A DNA stretch of 64,000 nucleotides, from positions 1 to 64,000 of the forward strand of contig PALT01000023.1 of assembly GCA_002706605.1 (NCBI GenBank). The letters run 5' to 3'. This DNA is from Rhodovulum sp. GTDB taxonomy: Bacteria > Pseudomonadota > Alphaproteobacteria > Rhodobacterales > Rhodobacteraceae. Position 1 is the first letter of the stretch; the number at the start of each line of letters is the position of its first letter. The notes under the pieces are model-generated. The model had not been told where the DNA came from, searched no databases, and saw only the letters and a list, made by a program, of their open reading frames with translations. Positions 27,648 through 36,072 of the stretch are shown in pieces. A program made the position numbers and the translations under genes.

Positions 27648-28766
27648 TTACGCGGCGACCTTGGCGGCCAGCGCATCCTGCAACACCGCCCGCACCAGCG
27701 CGGCATCGACATCCGCCGTCACGAACGCCTGTCCTATCCCGCGCGCCAAAATGAACCGCAGCTTGCCGTCCAGAACCTTTTTGTCCTGCGCCATCAGATC
27801 CAGCAGACCATCGGCATCCGGCAAATCGCCCGCAATATCGGCGATGTCTTTCTTCATCCCCATCGCGTCCAGATGCGCGCGAATGCGGCTCGGCTCTTCC
27901 TGACTGCACAGACCCATCCGTTGCGACAGCTCAAACGCCAGCGCACAGCCAATCGCGACGCCCTCGCCATGCAGTAACCGGTCGCTATAGCCCGTCGCGC
28001 TTTCCAACGCATGGCCAAATGTATGCCCAAGGTTCAACAGCGCGCGGTCGCCCTGCTCGGTCTCATCGCGCACCACGATATCGGCCTTCATCTGACAGGA
28101 CCGCTCGACCGCACGGATGCGCGCCGCCACATCACCACGGGCCAGCGCGGGTCCCTCGACCTCGAGCCAGTCGAAAAACGCCGCATCGCCCAACAGGCCG
28201 TATTTCACGACCTCGCCGTATCCGGCCAGAAAATCGCGCCCCGTCAGCGTGTTCAACACGTCAATATCGGCCAGAACCAGACTGGGCTGATGAAACGCGC
28301 CGATCAGGTTCTTGCCTTGGGTCGAATTGATGCCGGTCTTGCCGCCTACGGAACTGTCGACCTGCGCCAACAGGGACGTCGGGATTTGCACAAACCGGAC
28401 CCCACGGCGCAGAACCGCCGCCGCGAATCCGGCCAGATCGCCGATCACACCACCACCAAGGGCAACGACCACATCACGGCGTTCGACCTTTTGTTCGATC
28501 AGCCATTCCACCGCGCGGCTGAATTGCTCCCAGCCCTTGGTGCTTTCGCCCGCCGGCAGGGCAAGGGCGACCATCTCGATCCCCTAGGCGGCCAGACCTT
28601 CGCGCAATGTGTCCAGATGCAGGGCCGCAACGTTCTCATCCGTCAGAACCGCCACACGCGGACGGCGCAACAACGGCGCGATATGCGCCCCCGCCTGCCC
28701 CAGCAAACCCTGACCGATCAGGATGTCATAGGCCCGACCGGGCAAGGGGACGTGAACGGTTTTCAT
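27648..28766 (-). pseudogene. aroB: 3-dehydroquinate synthase interrupted by an in-frame amber codon
   Basis: AroB makes 3-dehydroquinate, the second step of the shikimate pathway. The frame from 28766 reads a normal N-terminus (60 residues, with VAVLTDENV), then TAG at 28586-28584, then continues in the same frame with GIEMVALALPAGESTKGWEQ, VALGGGVIGDLAGFAAA and NLGHTFGHALE for the rest of a full 372-codon gene. No bases are missing or added. One C-to-T change from CAG would explain it. A downstream ATG (28574) lies 9 bases after the stop, with a GGGGA sequence before it, so a truncated C-terminal product could be made. It is a nonsense mutation, a sequencing error or suppressed. aroK overlaps by ATGA and is intact. 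Confidence 0.85.
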
Positions 28767-29335
28767 TGGCGGACCTCTTTGACGTGTTCCGAAACGGGGC
28801 GCAGGACATCGGGGCGCGTCTTCAACGCTTCAATCACCTGCGCGGTCATATCATCGACACTGAATTCGGCGTGCGCACGGACATGCAGATCGGCCTGTTC
28901 ATAGAACGGCACCCGCGCCTCATAAAGCGCCTTGAGCGTGCCATAGGGATCGGGCGTGCGCAGCAAGGGGCGCGTGTCTTTGTGTTTGACACGCGACCAC
29001 AGTAAATCCAGATCAGCGCGCAGCCAAACCGACACGCCCTTTTCGGAAATCATCTGACGGTTCTCGGGCGACAGGAACGCGCCCCCACCGGTCGACAGGA
29101 CACAGCGCTCAGTCTCGAGCAGGCGTTCAATCACCTGACTTTCCTTGCGGCGGAAGAACGGTTCGCCATCGCGCTCAAATATCTCGGCAATCGACATGTT
29201 GGCGGCTTTGACGATTTCCTCGTCACTGTCTAGAAACGGCACGTTCAACGCGCGGGCCAGAGCGGTCCCGATCGCCGTCTTGCCCGCCCCCATCATGCCG
29301 ACCATTACAACCGTTTTTCCAAGCTGCCAGCCCAC
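28763..29335 (-). CDS. aroK: Shikimate kinase
   Basis: AroK phosphorylates shikimate. The P-loop GMMGAGKTA is at residues 13-21, the shikimate-binding FLDSDEEI follows, and STGGGAF and DTRPLL are present. I prefer the GTG start at 29335 (190 residues) because a GGGAGG ribosome site lies nine bases upstream and the family starts close to the P-loop; an ATG at 29425 would add 30 atypical residues. The stop overlaps the aroB start (ATGA), so the kinase is translated first and coupled to aroB. Confidence 0.92.
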   Translation of the reverse strand: MGWQLGKTVVMVGMMGAGKTAIGTALARALNVPFLDSDEEIVKAANMSIAEIFERDGEPFFRRKESQVIERLLETERCVLSTGGGAFLSPENRQMISEKGVSVWLRADLDLLWSRVKHKDTRPLLRTPDPYGTLKALYEARVPFYEQADLHVRAHAEFSVDDMTAQVIEALKTRPDVLRPVSEHVKEVRQ

Positions 29336-29404
29336 GATGGGCAACCTCCCGCCATATTCACAAATTCTTTCCCTCAATGACGTGAACTTGGCCGGAATTC
29401 CATA

Positions 29405-29410
29405 TATAAT
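29405..29410 (+). promoter_or_regulatory. TATAAT -10 element before the small membrane gene
   Basis: A perfect TATAAT lies 48 bases before the ATG at 29458. The hexamer 17 bases upstream (GTGAAC) is a weak -35. It would drive the small gene, the 518-residue protein and xerD. Confidence 0.45.
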
Positions 29411-29457
29411 CAGAGAAAATCGCAAACTATGCGCAACAAATCATAAGGGCAGCATTC

Positions 29458-29592
29458 ATGGGGCGTCTGATCAAAGCACTGTTTTTCCTTGTTTTGCTGG
29501 GGTTTATCGGCCTCGTGGGCTTTGCCTATGTGGGTGATCTGACCCCTGAGCGGGAAATGCGAAATGAACCGGTCCAGCTTGATGTCAATTAA
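29458..29592 (+). CDS. Small single-pass membrane protein, 44 residues
   Basis: The frame runs from ATG at 29458 to TAA at 29592. It starts MGRLIKALFFLVLLGFIGLV, a basic N-terminus followed by one strongly hydrophobic span, then a short polar tail (DLTPEREMRNEPVQLDVN). It overlaps the next gene by 29 bases and has a promoter-like -10 upstream. The tail would be periplasmic by the positive-inside rule. The function is unknown; coupling to the secreted 518-residue protein suggests they are made together. Confidence 0.7.
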   Translation: MGRLIKALFFLVLLGFIGLVGFAYVGDLTPEREMRNEPVQLDVN

Positions 29593-31120
29593 GGGCGGGC
29601 TGATCGCCCTGTTGCTGGCGGGCACGGCGTCCGCCGCATTGGCCCAAGAGGGCACGGCGAACGCCCCCCTGTCGGCGATTGACTGGCTGTCGGACAGTGT
29701 CGCCAAACGCCCCGACCCGACACCGGTTGATCCGCCCGTCACGGGCGTGCCCGACACGCCGATTACGGTGACGCCGCTGGACGGGCCGGATGTGAATGCG
29801 GTGGGTCTCTTGTCCGTGGCCGTGACCGGCCTGCCCAAAAACCTGTGGGGGACCAGTGACGCGGAGAACATCGCGCGTCTGATCCGCCGTGAACGGGTGG
29901 ACACCCTGCCCGCGCTACAGGCGCTTTTGTACACGATCCTCTTGGCCGAGGTATCGCCGCCCACATCGCCCGATCCGGACAAGGCGGTGTTCCTTGCCCG
30001 TCTGGACAAGCTGCTGGAACTGGGCGCGCTGGATCAGGCGCAGGCGCTGTTGGAACGCGCGGGTCCGACCGATCCCGCCCTGTTTCGCCGGTGGTTCGAT
30101 GTGTCCCTGCTGACGGGGCATGAGGATCACGCCTGTGCGGCGATGTTGGCCACGCCCGAAATCGCCCCGACCTTTCCCGCGCGTATCTTTTGCCTTGCCC
30201 GCGACGGGGATTGGAATGCGGCGGCCCTGACATTTGAGACCGGCACGGCGCTTGGGTTTATCAGCGACACGATGGAACCGCTGTTGCTGCGCTTTCTTGA
30301 TCCCGAATTTGCCGATCCCGAAGACCCCTTGCCGTTTCCCGTGCGCCCCTCGCCCCTTGTGTTCCGGATGATGGAGGCCATCGGCCAGCCGATGTCGACC
30401 ACCGGCCTGCCCCGCGCCTTTGCCGTTGCGGATTTGCGCAGCAATAGCGGCTGGAAGGCCCAGATCGAGGCCGCCGAGCGTTTGGCGCGGGCCTCGGCGA
30501 TTTCGCCGAACCGGTTGCTAGGCGTGATGACGGCGGGGCGCCCTGCGGCGTCGGGCGGCGTCTGGGACCGTGTCGCCGCCATTCAGGCGTTCGATGTCGC
30601 CCTGTTGTCGCGCGATGCGGATATGATCGCCAAAGCCCTGCCCCCCGCATGGGCCGCCGCCCGCAAGGCCGAGATCGAACGCCCCTTTGCCGAGCTGTAT
30701 GCCGCGCGCCTGTGGGATGCGCCCCTAAGCGAGGACATCAAATCGCTGGCCTTTCAGATCGGGATGCTGTCACCCGATTACGAAACCATCGCCGCCGGTC
30801 ACACCCCCGCCGGTCCGCGCGAACGCACCCTGATCGCGATTGCGCGCGGGTTCATCCCCGATGACCTGAACGCCACCGGCATCACCGACGCGGTTTTGGC
30901 GGCCTTTCGCGGTCCCGAGATCAACGAGGCCATGCGCCAGCGTCTGAACAACGGTCAGGTGGGTGAGGCGATCCTCTTGGCCATCGACATGGTCACCGAC
31001 GGGGCACGCGGCGATCTGGCCGACATCACCCAAGGTCTGGCCGTGCTGCGCCAATTGGGTCTTGAGGACACAGCGCGGCGCGCGGCGCTTGAATTGTTGA
31101 TACTGGAGCGGCGCGGATGA
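29564..31120 (+). CDS. Secreted hypothetical protein, 518 residues
   Basis: I do not recognise a named domain. Seen in the sequence: a signal peptide (about 1-28, LIALLLAGTASAALAQ), a Pro/Thr-rich linker (about 48-75), then a largely alpha-helical, Leu/Ala-rich body with short helix pairs such as DKLLELGALDQAQALLERAG and LLTGHEDHACAAML, which suggests TPR-like or Sel1-like solenoid structure. It lies in the periplasm or outer membrane by its signal. It overlaps both the 44-residue gene before it and xerD after it (ATGA), so the three form a tight operon. Confidence 0.75.
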   Translation: MNRSSLMSIKGGLIALLLAGTASAALAQEGTANAPLSAIDWLSDSVAKRPDPTPVDPPVTGVPDTPITVTPLDGPDVNAVGLLSVAVTGLPKNLWGTSDAENIARLIRRERVDTLPALQALLYTILLAEVSPPTSPDPDKAVFLARLDKLLELGALDQAQALLERAGPTDPALFRRWFDVSLLTGHEDHACAAMLATPEIAPTFPARIFCLARDGDWNAAALTFETGTALGFISDTMEPLLLRFLDPEFADPEDPLPFPVRPSPLVFRMMEAIGQPMSTTGLPRAFAVADLRSNSGWKAQIEAAERLARASAISPNRLLGVMTAGRPAASGGVWDRVAAIQAFDVALLSRDADMIAKALPPAWAAARKAEIERPFAELYAARLWDAPLSEDIKSLAFQIGMLSPDYETIAAGHTPAGPRERTLIAIARGFIPDDLNATGITDAVLAAFRGPEINEAMRQRLNNGQVGEAILLAIDMVTDGARGDLADITQGLAVLRQLGLEDTARRAALELLILERRG

Positions 31121-32049
31121 CCCCCGAGGCCGCGCGCTGGATCACCACCTTTCTTGAGGCGCACCGCGCCGAACTGGACGCGTCGCAAAACACCATCGAG
31201 TCCTATGCGCGCGACCTGCGGGATTTCGCGGATTGGTGTGAGGGTCACAACCATGCCCTCGACACGGTTGAGCGGGACGAGATCGAGGCCTATTTGATCC
31301 ATTGCGACGCTCTGGGTCTGGCCAAGGCGACCCGTGCGCGCCGTCTGTCTGCGATCCGGCAGATGTTCCGCTTTGCCTACGAAGAGGACTGGCGCGCGAC
31401 CAACCCCGCGCTGCAAATCAAGGGTCCCGGCCAATCGCGCCGCCTGCCCAAGACCCTGACCCATGACGAGGTTGACCGCCTGTTGGCCGCCGCCGAACAT
31501 GGCACGGGGGCGGTGCGCAACACCTGTTTGATGCAGATGCTCTATGCCACGGGGATGCGGGTGACCGAATTGGTGTCCCTGCCCGTCTCGGCGGCGCGCG
31601 GCAATCCCAGCATGATCATGGTCACCGGCAAGGGCGGCAAGGAACGTCTGGTCCCCCTGTCGCCGCCCGCCCGCGATGCGTTGGAGGAATGGCTGGCCGA
31701 ACGGGACGCGGCACAGGAAAAGGTGCGCGAAAAGACCGGCAAGGTCAGCGCGTTTTTGTTCCCCTCGACCGGCAAATCGGGGCATTTGACCCGCGTCCGG
31801 TTTCACGGGTTGATCAAGGATCTGGCCGTCGCCGCAGGCATCGACCCGACCAAGGTCACGCCCCACACCATGCGCCACGCTTTTGCCACGCATCTGTTGG
31901 CGGGGGGCGCGGATTTGCGGGTGATCCAGACGTTGTTGGGCCATTCGGACGTGTCGACCACGGAAATCTATACCCATGTGTTGGACGATCGCCTGAAACA
32001 GCTGGTTCTGGACAATCATCCCTTGGCGCGCGACGGCCAAGACACTTGA
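31117..32049 (+). CDS. xerD: Site-specific tyrosine recombinase XerD
   Basis: XerD, with XerC, resolves chromosome dimers at dif. The 310-residue protein has the core-binding N-terminal domain (1-100) and a catalytic domain with R148 (ATGMRVTEL), K172 (TGKGGKER), H250-x-x-R253 (HTMRHAFATHLL), H276 (LLGHSDVS) and nucleophile Y285 (TEIYTHV). The length and complete catalytic set match XerC/XerD; XerD is chosen over XerC by general resemblance and by context, with moderate certainty. It is not next to an integrated element. Confidence 0.85.
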   Translation: MTPEAARWITTFLEAHRAELDASQNTIESYARDLRDFADWCEGHNHALDTVERDEIEAYLIHCDALGLAKATRARRLSAIRQMFRFAYEEDWRATNPALQIKGPGQSRRLPKTLTHDEVDRLLAAAEHGTGAVRNTCLMQMLYATGMRVTELVSLPVSAARGNPSMIMVTGKGGKERLVPLSPPARDALEEWLAERDAAQEKVREKTGKVSAFLFPSTGKSGHLTRVRFHGLIKDLAVAAGIDPTKVTPHTMRHAFATHLLAGGADLRVIQTLLGHSDVSTTEIYTHVLDDRLKQLVLDNHPLARDGQDT

Positions 32050-32102
32050 ACGGGCGCGCCCGCCCCCCCATAACGACATCAACGGCAACCTAGGGCATCC
32101 CA

Positions 32103-33407
32103 ATGGACGGCACAGCGATTTACGACACCGCGTTTTATTCCACGGCGGCAGGGATTTTCCTGTTGCTGATCCTGTCGGCGTTTTTCTCGGGCTCGGAAAC
32201 GGCATTGACCGCCGCGTCACGGGGCAAGCTGCGCGCGCAGGCGGACAAGGGATCGCGCGGGGCGGAACGGGCGCTGGAGATCACCGAGGATAACGAGCGT
32301 CTGATCGGCTCAGTCCTGCTGGGCAATAACCTTGTGAACATTCTGGCGACGTCTCTGGCGACGGCCCTGTTCACGCGGGCGTTTGGCGATGGCGGCGTGG
32401 CACTTGCGACGCTGGTGATGACCCTTCTGGTGCTGATCTTTGCCGAGGTTCTGCCCAAGACCTATGCGATCACCAATGCCGAAACCGCCGCCGCGCGGGT
32501 GTCGCCGGTGATCCGCGTGGTGATCTTGGTGTTTTCGCCCATCGTGGCCGCCGTGCGCACGCTGGTGCGGGCGGTTCTGGCCCTATTCGGGGTGAAAACC
32601 GATCCCGACGATCATATCCTTGCTGTGCGCGAGGAAATCGCCGGTGCCCTGCAGTTGGGCCATTCCGAAGGCGTTGTCGAAAAAGAGGACCGCGACCGGA
32701 TCCTTGGCGCGCTGGATCTGGCCGAGCGCACGGTCGAGGAAATCATGCTGCACCGGTCCAACATCGAGATGCTGGATGCGGCAAATGACACCGAAACCCT
32801 GTTGTCTCAATGCCTTGAGAGCCCGCACACGCGTCTACCCGTGTTCAAGGACGAACCGGAAAACGTGGTCGGTGTGATCCACGCCAAGGACCTGTTGCGC
32901 GCCATTAACCGTCAGGTGCGCGATGCGGGCGGTGCGCCTGATGCCTTGGCCAAGTTCGACATCATGGACGTCGCCAAGGAACCCTATTTCGTGCCCGAAA
33001 CCACGTCCCTTGACGATCAGATGCGCGAGTTTCTGCGCCGTCACACGCATTTTGCGCTGGTCGTGGATGAATACGGCGCGCTGCAGGGGTTGATCACGCT
33101 GGAAGACATCCTTGAGGAAATCGTGGGCGAAATCACCGATGAATTCGACATCGAAGAGGACGTCGGCCTGACCCAGACGGATGACGGGCATTACCTTGTC
33201 GATGGGGGCATGACGATCCGCGATTTGAACCGCGCAACCGACTGGGCCCTGCCCGATGATGAGGCCAACACGATCGCCGGTCTGGTCATCCACGAGGCCC
33301 AGTTGATCCCGTCGCCGGGTCAGGTGTTTTCGTTCCACGGCTTTCGGTTTGAGGTCTGCGCGCGCGAGGCCAACCGCATTACCCAGCTGAAAATTCGCCC
33401 CCTATAA
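32103..33407 (+). CDS. CNNM/CorC family membrane protein with CBS domains
   Basis: The 434-residue protein has a DUF21 membrane domain (about 10-190, FFSGSETALTAAS, LLGNNLVNILATS, AEVLPKTYAITNAE), a CBS pair (about 205-330, including RLPVFKDEPENVVGVIHAKDL and FALVVDEYGALQGLITLEDI) and a CorC/HlyC C-terminal domain. Members support magnesium or cobalt homeostasis. It follows xerD by about 50 bases and may be co-transcribed. Confidence 0.9.
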   Translation: MDGTAIYDTAFYSTAAGIFLLLILSAFFSGSETALTAASRGKLRAQADKGSRGAERALEITEDNERLIGSVLLGNNLVNILATSLATALFTRAFGDGGVALATLVMTLLVLIFAEVLPKTYAITNAETAAARVSPVIRVVILVFSPIVAAVRTLVRAVLALFGVKTDPDDHILAVREEIAGALQLGHSEGVVEKEDRDRILGALDLAERTVEEIMLHRSNIEMLDAANDTETLLSQCLESPHTRLPVFKDEPENVVGVIHAKDLLRAINRQVRDAGGAPDALAKFDIMDVAKEPYFVPETTSLDDQMREFLRRHTHFALVVDEYGALQGLITLEDILEEIVGEITDEFDIEEDVGLTQTDDGHYLVDGGMTIRDLNRATDWALPDDEANTIAGLVIHEAQLIPSPGQVFSFHGFRFEVCAREANRITQLKIRPL

Positions 33408-33431
33408 TCGGGGGCGAACGCCGTTCACGCA

Positions 33432-34973
33432 TCAACGGCCTTTGAACAACCCACCCAGAATGCCGCGCACAATGCGCCGTCCCGTGGTGCCCTTAAGCTC
33501 TTTGACCAGCGCCTGACCAATCGCCGAACCTACGCTCTCGTCGCGCGAGGACTTGGCGCGGGAAGTGGACCGGCTGACGCGCCCGCCGGTGTAACGGCGC
33601 GCGGCGCGGTATTCGCGCTCGGCCATCTCGGCCTGTTCTTCGGCCTCCTCCGCCGCCTCGGCCTCGGCCGCCGCCGTCGCCGCACGGTCGCGCAGGATTT
33701 CATAGGCCGAATGGCGGTCCTGAACGGTGTCGTATTTGCCCGCAAACGGGGACGCGGCAATCACAGCCGCCCGCGCCGCATCATCCAGCGGCCCCAGTTG
33801 CGAGGACGGCGGACGGATCAGCGTGCGTTCAACCACGCCCGGAATGCCCTTGCGCTCCAGCATGGAGGTCACCGCCTCACCCACGCCGACCTCACGGATG
33901 GCGACCTCGGTCTCAAACCGCGGGTTCGGGCGATAGGTGTCGGCGGCCATGCGCAGCTCTTTTTGATCGCGCGCCGTGAACGCGCGCAGGGCATGTTGAA
34001 CACGGTTCCCCAGCTGCCCCAAGATGTCCTCGGGCACGTCGGCAGGGTTCTGGGTGCAGAAATAGACGCCCACACCTTTGGACCGGATCAGACGCGCGAC
34101 CTGCTCCACCTTATCGACAAGGGCCTTGGGCGCATCATCAAACAGCAAATGCGCCTCGTCGAAAAAGAACACCAGCTTGGGTTTGTCGGGATCGCCGACC
34201 TCGGGCAGGGTTTCGAACAACTCGGACAACAGCCACAACAGGAAGGTCGCATAGAGACGCGGCGAGGCCATCAGCTTATCCGCCGCCAGAATATTGATCC
34301 GCCCGCGCCCGTCCGCGTCGCATTGCATGATGTCCCCCAGGCTGAGCGCGGGTTCGCCGAACAACCGCGTGCCGCCCTGATTTTCAAGGACCAGCAACCG
34401 GCGTTGGATCGCCCCGATCGAGGCCGTGGAGACATTGCCATAGCGCAGGGACAGGTCGACGCGGTTTTCCCCCACCCAGACCAACAACGCCTGCAAATCC
34501 TTCAGATCCAGCAGCGCCATCCCCTGTTCATCCGCGACGCGAAAGGCGATGTTCAGAATGCCCTCTTGCGCCTCGCTGAGCTCCATCAAACGGGCCAGCA
34601 ACAACGGACCCATCTCGGCCACGGTGGTGCGGATCGGGTGGCCCTGATCGCCAAACAGGTCCCAGAAGGTCACGGGAAAGGCAGTGTATTGCAGGTCCAA
34701 CCCGATGGTGCCTGCGCGTTTGGTAAACGCGCCGTGCAGTTCCGCCTCGGTCGATCCCGAGGCCGCCAGACCTGACAGATCGCCCTTGATGTCCGAGACA
34801 AACACCGGCACGCCCGCCGCCGAAAACCCCTCGGCCAGAATTTGCAGCGTCACGGTTTTCCCCGTGCCCGTCGCCCCTGCAATCAACCCGTGACGGTTGG
34901 CGTAATCCAGACGCAGGTATTGCCCCACACCATAGTCATCCCCGCCACCGCCGATAAAAATCCCGTTTTCCAC
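33432..34973 (-). CDS. HerA-like ATPase of the DUF853 (YjgR) family
   Basis: The 513-residue protein has a P-loop GATGTGKTVTLQ at about 33-44, a Walker B-like region KLVFFFDEAHLLFDD, a sensor stretch FCTQNPADVPEDILGQLGNR, and a charged Ala/Glu-rich helical region (about 430-465) before a basic C-terminus. These are features of the DUF853 branch of HerA/FtsK ATPases, typified by E. coli YjgR. Its biochemical role is not established; DNA translocation is only suggested by the fold. It is convergent with the CorC gene. Confidence 0.87.
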   Translation of the reverse strand: MENGIFIGGGGDDYGVGQYLRLDYANRHGLIAGATGTGKTVTLQILAEGFSAAGVPVFVSDIKGDLSGLAASGSTEAELHGAFTKRAGTIGLDLQYTAFPVTFWDLFGDQGHPIRTTVAEMGPLLLARLMELSEAQEGILNIAFRVADEQGMALLDLKDLQALLVWVGENRVDLSLRYGNVSTASIGAIQRRLLVLENQGGTRLFGEPALSLGDIMQCDADGRGRINILAADKLMASPRLYATFLLWLLSELFETLPEVGDPDKPKLVFFFDEAHLLFDDAPKALVDKVEQVARLIRSKGVGVYFCTQNPADVPEDILGQLGNRVQHALRAFTARDQKELRMAADTYRPNPRFETEVAIREVGVGEAVTSMLERKGIPGVVERTLIRPPSSQLGPLDDAARAAVIAASPFAGKYDTVQDRHSAYEILRDRAATAAAEAEAAEEAEEQAEMAEREYRAARRYTGGRVSRSTSRAKSSRDESVGSAIGQALVKELKGTTGRRIVRGILGGLFKGR

Positions 34974-35021
34974 CGCAACCTGCCCTGTTTAACCAGATGT
35001 TCGCCGTCACAATACATTGTT

Positions 35022-35125
35022 AACCACCCTGTGCCATAGTTGATCCCTATCGGGTGGCATGCATTTTGCCATTAGATATTGACTTCCTCCCTGTCGAACT
35101 GGCCGCCTTCGGGCGGCCTTTTTTT
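35022..35125 (+). ncRNA. Candidate small RNA 1 (structured, with strong terminator)
   Basis: A plus-strand terminator (GGCCGCC-TTC-GGGCGGCC then seven T, 35101-35125) has no plus-strand gene before it; the nearest upstream gene points the other way. Upstream are a stem CCACCC/GGGTGG (35024-35029 and 35052-35057) and a second stem TGGCA/TGCCA (35055-35071) that cannot form together with the first, then a single-stranded CTTCCTCCC (35083-35091), an anti-Shine-Dalgarno motif used by several alphaproteobacterial small RNAs. No convincing promoter or reading frame was found, so the 5' end is a guess. Confidence 0.45.
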
Positions 35126-35176
35126 AACGCCCTGCCTGCCCGAAATAGCATTTTTCAAAAGCGTGATTTTTCCGTG

Positions 35177-35282
35177 TTGACGCCTTTGAAAAATCGCCGT
35201 AGCGTTCGGGTCAATATAAGTCGGCCAGTCCGACGGGGAGATAAAAAAACGGAAAAAGGGCCGCCACTCGCTGCCCTTTTTT
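35177..35282 (+). ncRNA. Candidate small RNA 2 with promoter and terminator
   Basis: TTGACG (35177-35182), a 17-base spacer and TAGCGT (35200-35205) form a plausible promoter, predicting a start near 35212. The transcript would contain a GTCGG/CCGAC hairpin (35220-35234) and an A-rich linker, and end at a terminator AAAAAGGGC/GCCCTTTTT (35253-35282), about 71 nt in all. No start codon with a ribosome site lies inside. The terminator is symmetrical and could also act on the minus strand. Confidence 0.5.
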
Positions 35283-35406
35283 CGTTTTAAATCATAGGCT
35301 CGCACATTTCCGCCAACGGGATGTCTGCGCGCGGTTTTTCCCCTGACATCATCCGGTGCGCGTGTTAGACCCGCCTAAAGACGCAAAGACAATCCAAAGG
35401 ACAGAC

Positions 35407-36000
35407 ATGCGTGAACTGCTGAAATCTACCGCCCTGATTGCCGCCATGGCGATCGCCCTGCCCGCCGCGGCCCAAGAGGCCGACACCGGTGCCGAGGCGC
35501 CTGCGGGCGACCCGACCCTGTCGCTGGGCGAAGAGGTGGTCGAGAACAAGGTCGGCCAACCCTATCTCAAGGTCAAAGAGGGCGATTGGGAACTGCGCTG
35601 TGTGCATGCGCCCGAAGGCCAGCAAGACCCCTGCCAGCTGTACCAGCTGTTGAAGGACACACAGGGCAATCCGGTGGCCGAAATCACCGTGTTCAACCTT
35701 GAGGGCAACCCGCAGGTCGCGGCCGGTGCCACCATCATCACCCCGCTGGAAACCCTGCTGACGCGCAAACTGCGCCTGTCGGTGGATGGCAGCGCGGCCA
35801 AGCAATACGACTTTACATGGTGCAGCGACGTGGGCTGTCACGCCCGTATCGGCCTGACCCAAGGGGACGTCGACGCGTTCAAGGCCGGTTCGGCCGCGAC
35901 GGTCACGATCAACCCTCTGGTCGCGCCGGAAACCGACGTGGCGATCCCCGTGTCGCTGACCGGCTTTACCGCCGCGTTCACCGCGCTGACCGAAAACTGA
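35407..36000 (+). CDS. Invasion-associated locus B (IalB) family periplasmic protein
   Basis: The 197-residue protein has a signal peptide (1-24, ending PAAAQE), an acidic linker and the IalB fold with VKEGDWELRCVH, paired cysteines (C-x-x-x in DPCQLYQ and WCSDVGCHARIGL) and a central LRLSVDG. The start at 35407 (MRELLKST) gives a clean signal peptide. IalB homologues are widespread in non-pathogenic alphaproteobacteria; despite the name there is no implication of virulence here. It is a single gene ending in a clear terminator. Confidence 0.86.
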   Translation: MRELLKSTALIAAMAIALPAAAQEADTGAEAPAGDPTLSLGEEVVENKVGQPYLKVKEGDWELRCVHAPEGQQDPCQLYQLLKDTQGNPVAEITVFNLEGNPQVAAGATIITPLETLLTRKLRLSVDGSAAKQYDFTWCSDVGCHARIGLTQGDVDAFKAGSAATVTINPLVAPETDVAIPVSLTGFTAAFTALTEN

Positions 36001-36017
36001 TCGCGCCCATAGACACG

Positions 36018-36053
36018 AAAACGCCCGCCAGAAACCTCTGCGCGGGCGTTTTT
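36018..36053 (+). terminator. Terminator between IalB and the KS gene
   Basis: AAAACGCCCGC and GCGGGCGTTTTT pair around a loop of about 13 bases. The T run is on the plus side and an A run supports the convergent minus-strand gene. Confidence 0.75.
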
Positions 36054-36072
36054 CATGACTGGATGGGGTAGA

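Noticed and set aside
28584-28586. Pyrrolysine insertion at the aroB amber codon
   Set aside because: There is no pylT or pylS nearby, the position is not catalytic, and many genes here would be affected; a point change is simpler.
31117-32049. XerD-like gene as a phage integrase marking a prophage
   Set aside because: Length and motifs match the housekeeping recombinase, it overlaps chromosomal genes, and no phage genes are near.
35407-36000. IalB protein as a virulence factor
   Set aside because: IalB-like proteins are general periplasmic proteins in alphaproteobacteria; nothing else here points to host invasion.
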